A stretch of 64,000 nt of DNA from Erigeron canadensis (Eukaryota; Streptophyta; Magnoliopsida; Asterales; Asteraceae): positions 4,513,513 through 4,577,512 of the forward strand of contig NC_057762.1 in NCBI RefSeq assembly GCF_010389155.1, in the 5' to 3' direction. Below, one piece after another: positions 11,106 to 21,723 of this stretch. Within the stretch, counting starts at the first letter, position 1. The number at the start of each line of letters is the position of its first letter. A program made the position numbers and the translations under genes. The notes under the pieces were generated by a model, which was not told the origin of the DNA, did no database searches, and saw nothing but the letters and a program-made list of their open reading frames with translations.

Positions 11106-12462
11106 GGGATAAGTATCCAGAAATGCAGTCAACTAATGCTCAAAAGTTATTGTGTGCACGAACTTTAGGTCAGCTTTATTGTATTCAGGAAACTTGTTCA
11201 ATAGTCCTATAGCATGCAAAGGTGACCGGGTCAAAAGTTTGCCGGTCACCACTTTCACGTTGACCCGTTGACTTCTTACGTGACTTGCACACAATAACTT
11301 TTTGGGATTAGTTTATGCACACAATAACTTTTTGGGATTAGTTTATGCACACAATAGAAAAAATAGATTATTTTTTTTCAAACTCACCGGGAACTGCAAA
11401 TATTCGCCGGAAAACTTAAAAATCCGATTAAATCTTCGTTTCTTCGAATTAAACCACGAAATTGGTACCAAAATACTCAAAAATCAGCCGCGAACAAACG
11501 CTCGGCAAAAGTTAAACCAATTGAGACTCGTCGGATAATTCATCAACTCGCCAGAAAATTTAAAATCACCATAACTTTGTTGTTTTTTCGAGTTTCGGAC
11601 AACAATTTTGAGCAGTTTGGTGTTGGTTTCAAGTCGAAACTCAAATAAATGGTTTATGGCATACAAATGTAACCACCTATGACCAAATGGTTATGTAATG
11701 TAGTGACCCATTCATGTGGCTATGTAATGTATGCTTTTATGTTTTCTTGGCTATACTATGTAAAATATGTACGGACTTTACATAGTATAGCAAAAAAAAA
11801 AAAAATACATAGGTTCTTACATTGATTGACCCAATTAAAAAGAACCTTACATAGTATAGCCAAGAAAACATAGGTGCATACATTACATAGCCACCAGAAT
11901 AGGTCACTACATTACATAACCATTTGGTCATAGGTGGTTACATTCGTATGCCATTATCCTCTCAAATAAACAACAAAATTATGGTGATTTTAAATTTTCC
12001 GGCGAGTTGGTGAATTTTTCGGCGAGTCTCAATCGGTTTAACTTTTGTTGAGGGTTTGTTTGCGGCTGCTTTTTGAGTATTTTGGTGCGAATTTCGTGGT
12101 CTAATTCAAAGAAACGAAGTTTTAATCGGATTTTTAAGTTTTCCGGTGAGTATTTGCAGTTTCTGATGAGTTTGAAAAAAAATAATATGTTTTTTTTTAA
12201 TTGTATGCATAAACGAGTCAACGAGTTTTTTAACGAGTATTTGCTGTTTTTTTAATTTTTTAATTGAAAAAAAAAATCTGTTTTTTAACATAAGAAGTCA
12301 ACGAGTCAATGTGAAAGTAACCGGTCCCACATAGCCATAATCCCGTTTTATGTTCACAATAACCAAAACTTCAAGTTTCGTGAACACAATAAAACTGACC
12401 TAGAGTTCGTGCACACAATAACTTTTGAGCATTAGTTTACTGCATTTCTGTGCACTTATCCC
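11106..12462. mobile_element. Foldback Mutator-like element, 1357 bp
   Basis: The left end GGGATAAGTATCCAGAAATG and the right end (reverse-complemented GGGATAAGTGCACAGAAATG) begin inverted arms that stay recognisable for several hundred bases. The left arm, about 11106-11600, pairs with about 11965-12462. Flanks are TATATATAT on both sides, consistent with a 9-bp duplication although the site is a TA repeat. Ends of the same family occur at 27963-29277, 29958-30247 and 43802-44193 with unambiguous 9-bp duplications, which supports the Mutator-like assignment. There is no transposase. The loop has been invaded by a smaller MITE at 11657-11953. Short frames within it are arm sequence, not genes. 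Confidence 0.8.
11657..11953. mobile_element. Tourist-like MITE nested in the foldback loop, 297 bp
   Basis: The ends TGGCATACAAATG and CATTCGTATGCCA are inverted copies flanked by TTA (11654-11656 and 11954-11956). The whole element is a near-perfect palindrome: aaccacctatgaccaaatgg on the left is mirrored by ccatttggtcataggtggtt on the right. TTA duplications indicate a Harbinger/Tourist relation. Confidence 0.8.
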
Positions 12463-13411
12463 TATATATATATATATATATATAAATATTAAAACAATAG
12501 TTATCCTAGAATTTTAAAGTCTTCTACAATTTAAAGCTATTTTTAAAAATTGCCACATAGGTCTTTGTCCTATGTGGCATCTCTATATTTTTTTACAATA
12601 TATAAATCTACAAAGTTATATTATCTAAAACTATTAAATTAAATAAAAATAAAATCTATATATAAACAAAATCTTACAAAAATAATAGTAAAAAATCACA
12701 TTCCATATCATAATATGAAACCGTATGAATTTAAAATCTATTTTTAAAATTGGAAAATATTTGGTTTTCAAAATATTTATTTCTTAATTTTACTATCCAA
12801 TATAACCAATATTATATATCACATTGTAATATAGTTTTTTATCCTTTTCGTGGTGGTGATTTTACGTTTTATAAAAACTATTATCAATTAGTAGGTGAAT
12901 TCAACGTAATTTGAATCATAGGTTTGTTCTTTGTAATCTAATTATAATTTGAATTTGGTTTCTGACTATATCTAATTAAGGCTTTTCAACTTTTACGAAT
13001 TTTATTATTTGATGAAGTAAGTTTTATGTAACTATTTTCTTTGAAAGAGTGTGATGAAATTCTAATAAGTTACATATCACTTTGCAAAAAATAAAAGATC
13101 GTTATGATTTTACATTATATTTACATTTTAACTTCATTTTATGTTCATTAGTATTGCGTAAAGTATAATATGTGATAGTTAATATGAATATTTGATAACG
13201 TATGTTTTTATGTAAATGCAAAGATTTTCATAAATAATAAGAGTTATATTTTGAATTTATCTATTTCAATAAATGTAACATTTAATGATAGTATAGATTT
13301 ATATGTACATGCCTAAATAATGTATAGTTGTTAAAAGTTATTATAAATATTCATATAACTAAAACAACATTTTTAAATAACCGCACATCGTGCGGGTAAA
13401 AGACACAGTAT
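12463..13411 (+). mobile_element. Helitron-like element with decayed 3' terminus
   Basis: The segment ends with a clear hairpin CCGCACATCGTGCGGG followed by taaaagacacagT. This resembles the ggactagT end of the copy at 33286, with the CTAG decayed. Near the start is an inverted repeat gccacatagg...cctatgtggc (about 12551-12582). The 5' limit is obscured by a TA repeat. No coding capacity. Confidence 0.4.
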
Positions 13412-13620
13412 ATATATATATATATATATGCAGAACAACTTCGTTTTATCTTATATATTCTTTCACCATAAAATAAGGGTTCACTTTAAAAACGTTAACA
13501 TTTAAAGAGAAAGTTAATCATTATATAGATAGGTGACAAGATTACAATTTATTTTTTTTTTTGCATAGATTCTTAAAATTTGTCTTTCAAAAATGCATTA
13601 AGAGCTAATTGGTAAAATCA

Positions 13621-13895
13621 CCAATTTCTTCATAAAAAAAAATTGACATGAGAGTCTTGCAATGAAGACTTGGTTTTAAGAGAATCAGGTTTAAGTTTTA
13701 GGCTTTTAGCAAGCATTGAGTTTTACCGTTAATTCACCGCCGTGCCTTAGGATGGACGGATTGATGAGTTTCTTTTTCCTGAGTCAATCGTGGAGTTAAG
13801 TGGGCTAGGGATTCGTGCGTATGGAATAACGACCAGGTTTTTGTGTTCCTTTATCCATTGGGGTGCGGCATCATTTTAATTGGCCGTAAAAACAT
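13621..13895. mobile_element. SINE-like insertion with 15-bp target duplication
   Basis: A 275-bp segment is bracketed by identical 15-bp direct repeats TAATTGGTAAAATCA (13606-13620 and 13896-13910). Duplications of this length are typical of target-primed retroposition. The insert is less AT-rich than its surroundings and non-coding. I cannot point to clear RNA polymerase III promoter boxes, so the class is a guess. Confidence 0.4.
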
Positions 13896-13910
13896 TAATT
13901 GGTAAAATCA

Positions 13911-14780
13911 ATATTCTATTTGTGTAAACTAAATAAAATAAAAGAAAGAAACGTTTATCTTGGGACGGTGAGTATATGATTTTTGTGTGTTTGGTAAATT
14001 TGATTGGGGTCAAGAAGTCCGTCAGCTACGATACGACCTTTTCTAAGTTATGCTTCTATAAATGTTTCTGCTCCACAGGTATATGTTCAGCCGCCTGTAT
14101 TTAGTCAATGAGAAGCCAAACTTATGCATAATATTGCATGTAATATTATTTTTATTGTACTTAACTATATTTTTTTCATAAAAATATTTTTAGTGCATTG
14201 TAATACAAAAAGAAAATTATAAAATTGTTATTTGGTACATAAGCCTAAAAACCCCTAGGTCCACCACAGTTTTGATAAGTGATTAATCATTTCTTGGCTT
14301 TATGTGGATCCGTTCAAATCCTATAAGTTATTCGTGGGGCAAAAACTAATTAAATTTGAAGAGAAAGATAATAATAGAGAGATAAACAAAGACTTGTAAA
14401 TCTCAATCAGTGAGTTTTATAATGTTAATTTTTGGCATACATTCACTAATTAATAATGCTTGACTGAGATAACATTGTTTTATTTGTGATAAAAGATTCC
14501 ATCTAATCTTGCTTAACTAATAATAACCTAATTTTTCTTTTTTTTTTACCGTCTATATGCGTTACTGCGCCTAACCTTTAACAGATAAGTCAAAGTTTTT
14601 AGTCAATAAACTCTTATTTAATCTCTTGTTATTGCTTCCATATGGCCTTACATCATAGACTCATAATGGCATATAAAATATTATTCAGATCAAGACATAT
14701 TATTTTTTTATTATGATTTTTTTATTATGACACTGTATTCAAATCTTTTACCGAATATATATAGATATAGAAAGAGAATA
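13911..14780. other. Intergenic, no gene seen
   Basis: AT-rich sequence between a retroposon-like insert and the 5-bp duplication (TAAAT, 14781-14785) of LTR element A. No supported coding region. Confidence 0.4.
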
Positions 14781-14785
14781 TAAAT

Positions 14786-15171
14786 TGTTGGTGTTATCCA
14801 CTCAGTCTCACTACGGAGCCTACACGTAGACTATCTTGGATCCGATAATTATGGAAAGGATATATATTCTCCCAATATGAAAATCTGCACTTATCTCTTA
14901 GACAGTTGGTCACACGGAAGATAATTATGAATCCATTAAAAGCGGCAACAAATCTATTTTAAGAGGGAAAAACCCTACTTGGAGAACACGACATATTCAC
15001 CCTATAAAAAGGGACACAATATACAATGGAGATCATTCTCTATACTCTCAACACATACAACACATAGTTGACGTACAAAGGTTTTCACACCTTACTGCAA
15101 GGGAATCGTCAGCATACAACCTTAAACCACTTATTCTCTCCGTTCTAGGATCCCGCCTCGGTGTACAAACA
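14786..15171 (+). repeat. 5' LTR of element A
   Basis: 386 bp, TG...CA ends. It contains a TATA-like box at 15003-15010 and matches 20297-20685 at roughly 91% by hand count. Confidence 0.95.
15003..15010 (+). promoter_or_regulatory. Probable TATA box in LTR A
   Basis: TATAAAAA within the 5' LTR about 170 bp before its end; the 3' LTR keeps TATAAAA at 20514-20520. This is the likely core promoter for the genomic transcript. Confidence 0.6.
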
Positions 15172-15190
15172 ATTAGCGCCATCCACGGGA
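15172..15190 (+). promoter_or_regulatory. Primer-binding site of element A
   Basis: Immediately after the LTR comes attagcgccatccacggga. Its core, GCGCCATCC(A)CGGGA, nearly matches that of element B on the other strand (GCGCCATCCGTGGGA). It would pair with a tRNA 3' end; I do not assign which tRNA. Confidence 0.7.
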
Positions 15191-15273
15191 CGCATTTCAC
15201 TTGCAACCCATTAACCACCAAAATCACGAAAGTTTTTTTTCCTTTTCACAAAAACCTTAATCCTAGAACTTGG

Positions 15274-17283
15274 ATGATTCAAATGGAGCACCCGGATTCA
15301 AAATCTCATAAACCGGCCCTGCCCAAACCAATGCAAGCATAGATCTGAACAAAAACGGTGGAGGATCACCCATAACACCTTCATCAGGAACAACATTCAT
15401 TGCCTCCACTTCAACACCATTGTTCGATGAGGCATATAAACTCCAAAATCATGACAGCATCATCAATACCCTACGTCACCTTCATACAACTTGGGTGATA
15501 ACCGGAAGAACGATCAATTTCGATGAAGCTTTTAATAGCCATGATACATCATCACTGGGAACACAAACCCCAGGATCTCATACCAATACCTTGGGAACAC
15601 AAACTCCAAGATCTCATATCAATACCCTAGGAACACAAACTCCATGATCTCATATCAATACCCTAGGAACGCAAACTCCAGGATCTCATAGCAATACCCT
15701 GGGAACACAAATCCTAGGATCTCATATCAATACCCTAGGAGCACAAACCCCATTATCTCAAACCAATACCCTGAGAACACAAACCCCAGGATCTCAAACC
15801 AATACCCTGGGAACACAAACCCTACGATCTCATATCAATACCCCAGGAACACAAACCCCATGTTCCCATATCAATACCCTGGGTACACAAAACCCAGTAT
15901 CTACCGGCACCCAGAATCAACATAATCATTTTAAAATATGTCAAATCACCAAAACTACTTACAAGAGAATACCTACACCCAGGGTCTATACGCCTTAGCC
16001 TTCCTAAATGGACCCCAAGATCATTATGTCCCAACCTCCCAAGCCTGGGGACAAGAGCAATACATGCAGAATAATCAAGCAAGTTCAATGGGATACGTAC
16101 CATAGCAGCCACATCCAGTACCCCAAGCATTCAACCAGGTTCCAAATTACCCAGGAACACAAGCACACCCAGGATTCCAGCCAGCAACCCCAGGGTGCCA
16201 GAACAGATCAGGGGAAGCACACAACCAAGGCCACTCAAATACCCAGGGTCCATACCACCCAGGCTATCAATATGGGTTCATAAAACAACCATAATATTTT
16301 CAACCCACTCAGAACACTAGACCACAACCCAACATTTACACAGCATACCCCTGGAATCAAAATTTGTACCCAGGACAAGTTATCATGCCAAGACCATTTA
16401 CCTTGAGCAAAAATTTGCAAAAATCACCATTTGCAGAATGGATCAAAAATTATCCATTACCAGCAAACATGAAATACCCCTCCCACCTGGGGACATATAA
16501 CGGGAAGGACGACCCTGATGATTACCTTCAAGCCTTTGAAGGGGCAGCAGAAATGCAAAATTGGATCGAGCCAGTGGCATTCAAAATTCCAATCTCATTT
16601 TAGCCAACAAAAGAAACATAAGAAGACACATGTCTCAGTCCACAACATCAAACAAGAGAGAACGAAACAACAAGAGACTTCATACAACGATACACGAATG
16701 AAACCCAGGGAATTCTTGGCCTACCAGAATCCTAGAGAGTCTCTGGTTTAATACATGGATGTCGAAGCAGGGAGCTTATCGAACGCTTGAACACAAATTT
16801 GGCTGAAACATACGTTGAGGCACAAAAAAGGGCGCATAAATTCTTGGACACAAAAGAAATTTCAACAAACAGTGAGACCCATCAAGAAACAAAAAAAGTA
16901 AATGGAATGAAGGGAAAGACAACCAAGCCCACTACACTCCCTATAATAGAAAGGATAAAAGAAGAGAATATAATCCAATGACACTCCCAGAAATAACCTA
17001 GACACCAAGGGAAATCCTGCTAACAGAAATAGTGGGAAAGACATTTCCAGCACCACCCAAGATGCCTGACACAGGGCGTAGAGATAGAAGCAAGTACTGC
17101 GAGTTTCACAATGATATAGGGCATGATACAAATTCATGTTATCAATTAAAGAAAGCAATAGATGAAGTGGTAATGACTGGAAAGCTGTGACATCTAGTTA
17201 AAGGAATTCGTCAAATAAAGAAAGAGGATCCTGCGCCCAACAACAAAGACAAAGCAATTGAAGCCGCCTATACAATCGACTAG
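15274..17283 (+). pseudogene. Ty3/gypsy gag, fragmented
   Basis: The first ATG after the primer-binding site (15274) runs only about 22 codons. Reading then resumes in several frames. Recognisable parts, in order: a 36-bp tandem repeat coding a 12-residue LGTQTPGSHTNT-like unit (about 15555-15902); a Pro/Gln/Gly-rich stretch (16130-16280); the conserved gag segment with FAEWIKNYPLPANMKYPS and YNGKDDPDDYL (about 16430-16530); TRDFIQRYTNE-like sequence in a shifted frame (about 16675); NLAETYVEAQKRAHKFL (about 16795); and a C-terminal Cys/His segment KYCEFHNDIGHDTNSC (about 17090-17140) followed by HLVKGIRQIKKEDP. Several stops and frameshifts separate them. In an intact element gag packages the RNA genome. 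This copy cannot make a full protein. Confidence 0.8.
15555..15902 (+). repeat. 36-bp tandem repeat in gag, about 9.6 copies
   Basis: Units follow the pattern ctgggaacacaaac, ccaggatctc, ataccaatacc, with drift between copies. The unit is exactly 12 codons, so copy-number change keeps frame. Frame-breaking substitutions such as a TGA in the third unit show it is now decaying. Confidence 0.9.
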
Positions 17284-17759
17284 GGAAGCATCCTTTCATA
17301 AAATAAGCGGAGGGAACACAACCTATCACTCATGACATTGATCCATGTAATCCCCCCGGCTTTACTTTAACAAAAGCATTTCATTTTGCTTACATATTCT
17401 TGTTTTAAGTGAAGATGATCGCAACCTCACACATACAAAACAATTACATTGTGGGTCGCTCACGAGCACCTATTTACACACAATATTCTAAGCATGCATA
17501 CATACATTAAAACTGCAATTACGTAACATACAAACGGGTTAAAAAGGATTCTGAAACCCTGGCTTACCCATCCAGCAGTTGCCCAAACCTTGTAATGGCT
17601 TAACTACAAAGTCTGGGCAAACTTCGGGATATGCTTAACATACGAAGTTGTTGGCGTGGGTAGAATGGGCTAGGAGTTCCATACACATACATAACAAAAT
17701 ATTGTTTAAAGCGTACATACGCCTACATATGTTCAAAGAAAAGCACGAAGAAAATATAC
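17284..17759. other. Element A: junction where pol would be expected
   Basis: Between the gag C-terminus and the end of the antisense gene there are only about 480 bp, with no protease or polymerase motif in any frame. The phrase cttgtaatggctta plus tacgaagttgttgg occurs here (about 17590-17650) and again before the 3' LTR (about 20108-20175). This is an internal direct repeat bracketing the antisense gene. Confidence 0.6.
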
Positions 17760-19738
17760 CTAAGGACGGAATTGTAAAAGCTCATCAGTGGAAACATCAG
17801 GGTTGGAACTTAACACATCAATAAATGGAAACGCAACCTATTCCCACTCCACAGCAGCTGCAACCAACCTCTCAGAAGCACCAGGCTTATAATCTGCACG
17901 CCTGTTCAAATCAACAGGACCTTCCACAGCAAACTCCTCTAAAACCCTAGCCCTCTCCTTCACACGATTGGCCGAGATACCATCACCAATGGACTAGCAC
18001 ACTTCACGAGTACCCAGCAATGTTTTACAAGCATATGGAACAAATTCAGTGATCAATCTCTTACGATCCAACCTCAATGACTCTACCTGGGTGGTCAACA
18101 GATCAACATTTTAACTTAAAGAGGACAACTGCTCAGCAGATTCGGCATCCTTGGCTTGTAACTCAGCCTTCAATTTGGCATTCTCCTCAACCTTGGAAAA
18201 CAAGTCACTACCCTGCAATCCAAACGCAGTCTCAGCCTCACTCAATTTACGCTTCAAGTCAGCCACAGTCTTTTGATCTGAAGAATTAAGCCTGGTCTCC
18301 AACATCTGAGTCATTTTTTCAAGACCTTCACTCCTGGCCTTCTCCAAAGCAAGATCTTTCAGAGCATCCCCATACCTCAACATAAGCTGTTGCACCATCA
18401 AACTATGAGCATCACTGTCTTCACTCATAGATTTCAGAAACTCTAGCAGAGTTTGAGCACGAGCATCCTCAGTTGTACTTTTGGGAAGTGAAGAATGAAA
18501 AACCCACTCCGATTCATAATATTCATGAGCTACAATAACAACAAAGGAAAATCATCACCAAAAAAAAGGAAGAAGAAGAAGAAAATAAGCTGGCTCTCAA
18601 AAGAATATATCTACCATTTGAAGAATCATTAGCAGTGGTACACAGGTTTCTGCGAACTGGCTTGCCCACAACTTTTCCCCCCTGTGAAGCAGCATATGCA
18701 TCACCCTTAGCTGGACTTACCCAACTTCCCAGCAACAGCAGCAGCAACAACTTTTGCCCTTTTTAGACGACCAACAATTGTAGTATCGGATGGGGCATCA
18801 TTTTTCCTTTTAGAAGCATTCTCTGGCAAAGCTTCGATATCAATGGTGTTCATCGGGGTAGGAAGTCGACTAGCAACCTCCCTACTATCAGCAACAGTCT
18901 CATTATTACCTCCTGCAGCAGAAGGTTCAACACGAGGAGCTTGAGACACTTCCTTGATAACCTTCCTCACGAATTACAAGTAAGAAATATCTGCATACCA
19001 ACGCATTTTAGTCTCATTACAAAACAAAAAGCAACAATATCACAGATAAATAACACCTACCATCAAACTTTTCCTCATCTTCAGCAATATTGTTTACAAC
19101 CCTAGCCCTCAATAAAATTCCTTCAGGATATAAATACACAGTCATCCCCTCCCTAAGCAACACATTGAATATTTCCCTAACATCCTTACGGGGAACACCA
19201 TCAGCAAACCATCCCTTCTTACGAACCACAAGGTTTTCCCGATCAACCAACGATTGGTAATCACTAGGAATTAAACTACTTTGCATATATATAAACTCAT
19301 CCTTCCAATCACGGAGATCAACCCCACCCTTTACAATAAAATCCACTTTTGGCCTATTTGCTATTGTTATCCAATCACCGGCAGCACACACATTACATAG
19401 CTTTCTAAACAGAGACATTGTGGGACTACAACCATGGGCTCGACACACAATTTTAAAAGCCATAATACGGGCACACCCGAGTTGATGCATCATAGATATA
19501 TGACAACCATAGTATTTCAAAACATCAAGGAAAAATTTGGAAAACGGGTATCTAACACTTCCACGGGTGAACATCTTAACATATATACCTACATAACCAG
19601 AAGGGGGATCCATCATTGTCTGATTCCGATCTGGCAACCGGAACGACTGACGGTGGCCGGAAAATACTTAGCAAGAAACTCATCTAAAACATCATCATCT
19701 ACTAGGGAATGGGTATTATAGATACCTCTCTTTGACAT
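17760..19738 (-). pseudogene. Antisense spliced ORF of element A with PF04195-like domain
   Basis: The gene runs opposite to gag. A likely start ATG is at 19736-19738. A main exon at about 19061-19637 contains PPSGYVGIYVKMF, RYPFSKFFLDVLKYYG and AFKIVCRAHG, which I recognise as the plant 'putative gypsy type transposon' domain (PF04195). A donor (gatg|gtaggt) follows at about 19061 and an acceptor (tgcag) near 18993. A Lys/Ala-rich exon spans about 18728-18993, a small exon lies around 18610-18690, and after another acceptor (attgtag, about 18533) comes a coiled-coil exon (18111-18428, heptad-rich, Gln/Glu/Lys) ending in a TDELLQFRP tail at 17760. The start segment and the domain are in different frames near 19640, and a TAG interrupts the last exon, so the copy is probably dead. 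Antisense ORFs are described for Tat-lineage elements; their function is unknown. Confidence 0.7.
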
Positions 19739-20296
19739 ATTGAAGAAAGATCGAATTAAAAGGGGAAAAGATGATTACCTCAGTCGAAAACACAGGAATC
19801 TTCCTGCAATGATTCTGAATCGTCACCACAAGCAGAGAAGAAGAAAGATACTTATTTTGAAGAAATGAAATTAGAGATATATCAATCGGTGAAGAAGTTT
19901 TTGAAGAACTTCGAGATACGCGCTCCTACTAATTACAAACCTACCACATATTTACAACCACTACCCCTTCACTTCGGAAAACTAGTTACTTCACTACAAC
20001 ACTTAGATACATTTTACAGCAAAGCCCCTGAACTTATCTCAATATTTCAAAAACATGATATACTTTCTGACACCTTTGTTCGCTTGCATCTCGGCAGCTG
20101 ATCGAACCTTGTAATGGCTTAAATAACAAGGCTCGGTCAACCTTCGTGATAGGCTTAACATACGAAGTTGTTGGGGTTTAAGAGGGAAGGGTTAAGAATT
20201 ATATCGGCAACATGACGCTCTGGCAAGCAAGTGCTATAAAAGATTTTCGAGTTTAATACAACGATCTTCGCAGCTCCTTATATTAAACTGGGGGCT

Positions 20297-20685
20297 TGTT
20301 GGTGTTACCTACCCAGCCTCACTACGGAACCTACACGCAGACTATCTTGGATCTGATAATTATGGAAAGGATATACATTCTCCCAATATGAAGATTTGTA
20401 CTTATCTCTTAGACAGCTAGTCACACGGAAGATAACTATAAATCCATTAAAAGCGGCAACAAATCTATTCCAAGAGGGAAAAACCCTACTTGGAGAACAC
20501 GAAATATTTACCGTATAAAAAGGGACACAATATACAATGGAGATCATTCTCTATACTCTCAAAACACATACAACACATAGTTGGCGTACAAAAGGTTCTC
20601 ACACCTTATCGCAAGGGAATTGCCAGCATACAACCTTAAATCCCTCATTCACTCCATTCTAGGATACCGCATCGGTGTACACACA
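20297..20685 (+). repeat. 3' LTR of element A
   Basis: 389 bp, TG...CA. It is preceded by the purine-rich aactgggggct at about 20286-20296, the likely plus-strand priming site. Confidence 0.95.
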
Positions 20686-20872
20686 TAAATGATACCCCCA
20701 AATACGAAATTATTTTACATTATTGTTTTGAACTTAAATAAAGAATAGATGTAAGAAGTTGTACATTTAAGCGGCTCGATTGGCAACTTGATTCCCTTAT
20801 GCTATGATTGATTTTGTACACTTCGTGTTCGAGTAGAACCACATTTTTTATCTTTACAATCTATGCGATGAC
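20686..20872. other. 187-bp spacer between elements A and B
   Basis: Single-copy-looking AT-rich DNA that starts with A's TAAAT duplication and ends with B's ATGAC duplication. The two elements are therefore independent, adjacent insertions, not nested. Confidence 0.8.
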
Positions 20873-21297
20873 TGTTTGTACACTACTCCGTGATTGGATT
20901 AAGGATGGGATGATGGAGGTTTTGTGGTTGTTCGTTGGCGATTCCCCAAAGGTACGGTTCTAGCCTTTTTACGCCAATCGAACGGTATATGAATGTATAT
21001 ATTTAAGATGAATGATCTTTCTTGTAAGAAATGATCGAGAGTTTTTATGATATTGTGTGTTGATCCTCCATCGGGACCTTTTCTTGCTTTATATAGGGAT
21101 TTATGCTTGGAGGAGCCGTCTAGGGTATTTCCTCATTTCGTGGTATCTTTCTAACTTTCCTTTTTGGTCGTCGTTATTAATAGGAACAGATCTCGTATAT
21201 ATAGGAAGTTGATTTTGTGGTTTTATTCTTCTGGGTGCCTTTGCTACGGACGATCCTTCGGGTCATAGGATGGTTCTGCAGGGCGGGTACACCATCA
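20873..21297 (-). repeat. 3' LTR of element B
   Basis: 425 bp, about 97% like 26624-27048. On the minus strand it is preceded by ggactggggct (about 21298-21308), similar to the purine tract of element A. Confidence 0.95.
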
Positions 21298-21723
21298 AGC
21301 CCCAGTCCAAACGGAGGGGCTTGTGCTAAGAGGGCATTCCTTTGGACTTATTTTGCCAAGGGTGTTTTTTTTGGAGTTTTTTATATTAGGTTTTGATGAG
21401 TATATAAGTGGGTAGGTGTGCGCGTATCTCGAGGTGCCGAATTAACGGTTGGGGTTTCTTTTCTTGATTGTATAAAACTGTGTCCACCACTTGCTTTTGC
21501 CATTTAAAGATCTTTTTCAATTATTTTTTGGTATCCGCTTCTCTCACTTTCCTTTTTTTGGTATATTTCTTTTCTGCTACCGCCGCCAAATACTGTTCTT
21601 TCTTTGTCTACTTTCCTTCTGGTGTTCATGTTTGTGCGCTTTCTGAATCTGCTATTTGTTATTTATTTATTATGATTATCATTTATCATTATTATTTTAC
21701 TATATATTTTTTTTAGGGTTATA

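Larger units (their letters stand above)
14786..20685 (+). mobile_element. LTR retrotransposon A (Ty3/gypsy, Tat-like), gag-only, 5900 bp
   Basis: Direct LTRs at 14786-15171 and 20297-20685 both begin TGTTGGTGTTA and end in ACA. Perfect 5-bp target duplications TAAAT lie at 14781-14785 and 20686-20690. A primer-binding site follows the left LTR and a purine tract (aactgggggct) precedes the right LTR, giving plus-strand orientation. The inside holds a broken gag (15274-17283) and then, on the opposite strand, an additional spliced-looking gene (17760-19738). I see no protease, reverse transcriptase, RNase H or integrase. By hand count the LTRs differ at about 36 of roughly 388 positions, mostly C/T and G/A changes, so this is the older of the two neighbouring elements. 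It is a non-autonomous element of the gag-only kind. Confidence 0.95.

Noticed and set aside
11302..12291. Short frames with RLNLRFFELNHE-like sequence on both strands
   Set aside because: They lie in the inverted arms of a foldback element and mirror one another, so they are repeat sequence.
15555..15902. Regular 36-bp repeats that could be mistaken for a CRISPR array
   Set aside because: The units are contiguous with no spacers, code a 12-residue peptide in gag, and the genome is a plant.
20297..21297. Nesting of element A inside element B or the reverse
   Set aside because: Each element has its own perfect 5-bp target duplications and they are separated by 187 bp of other sequence.
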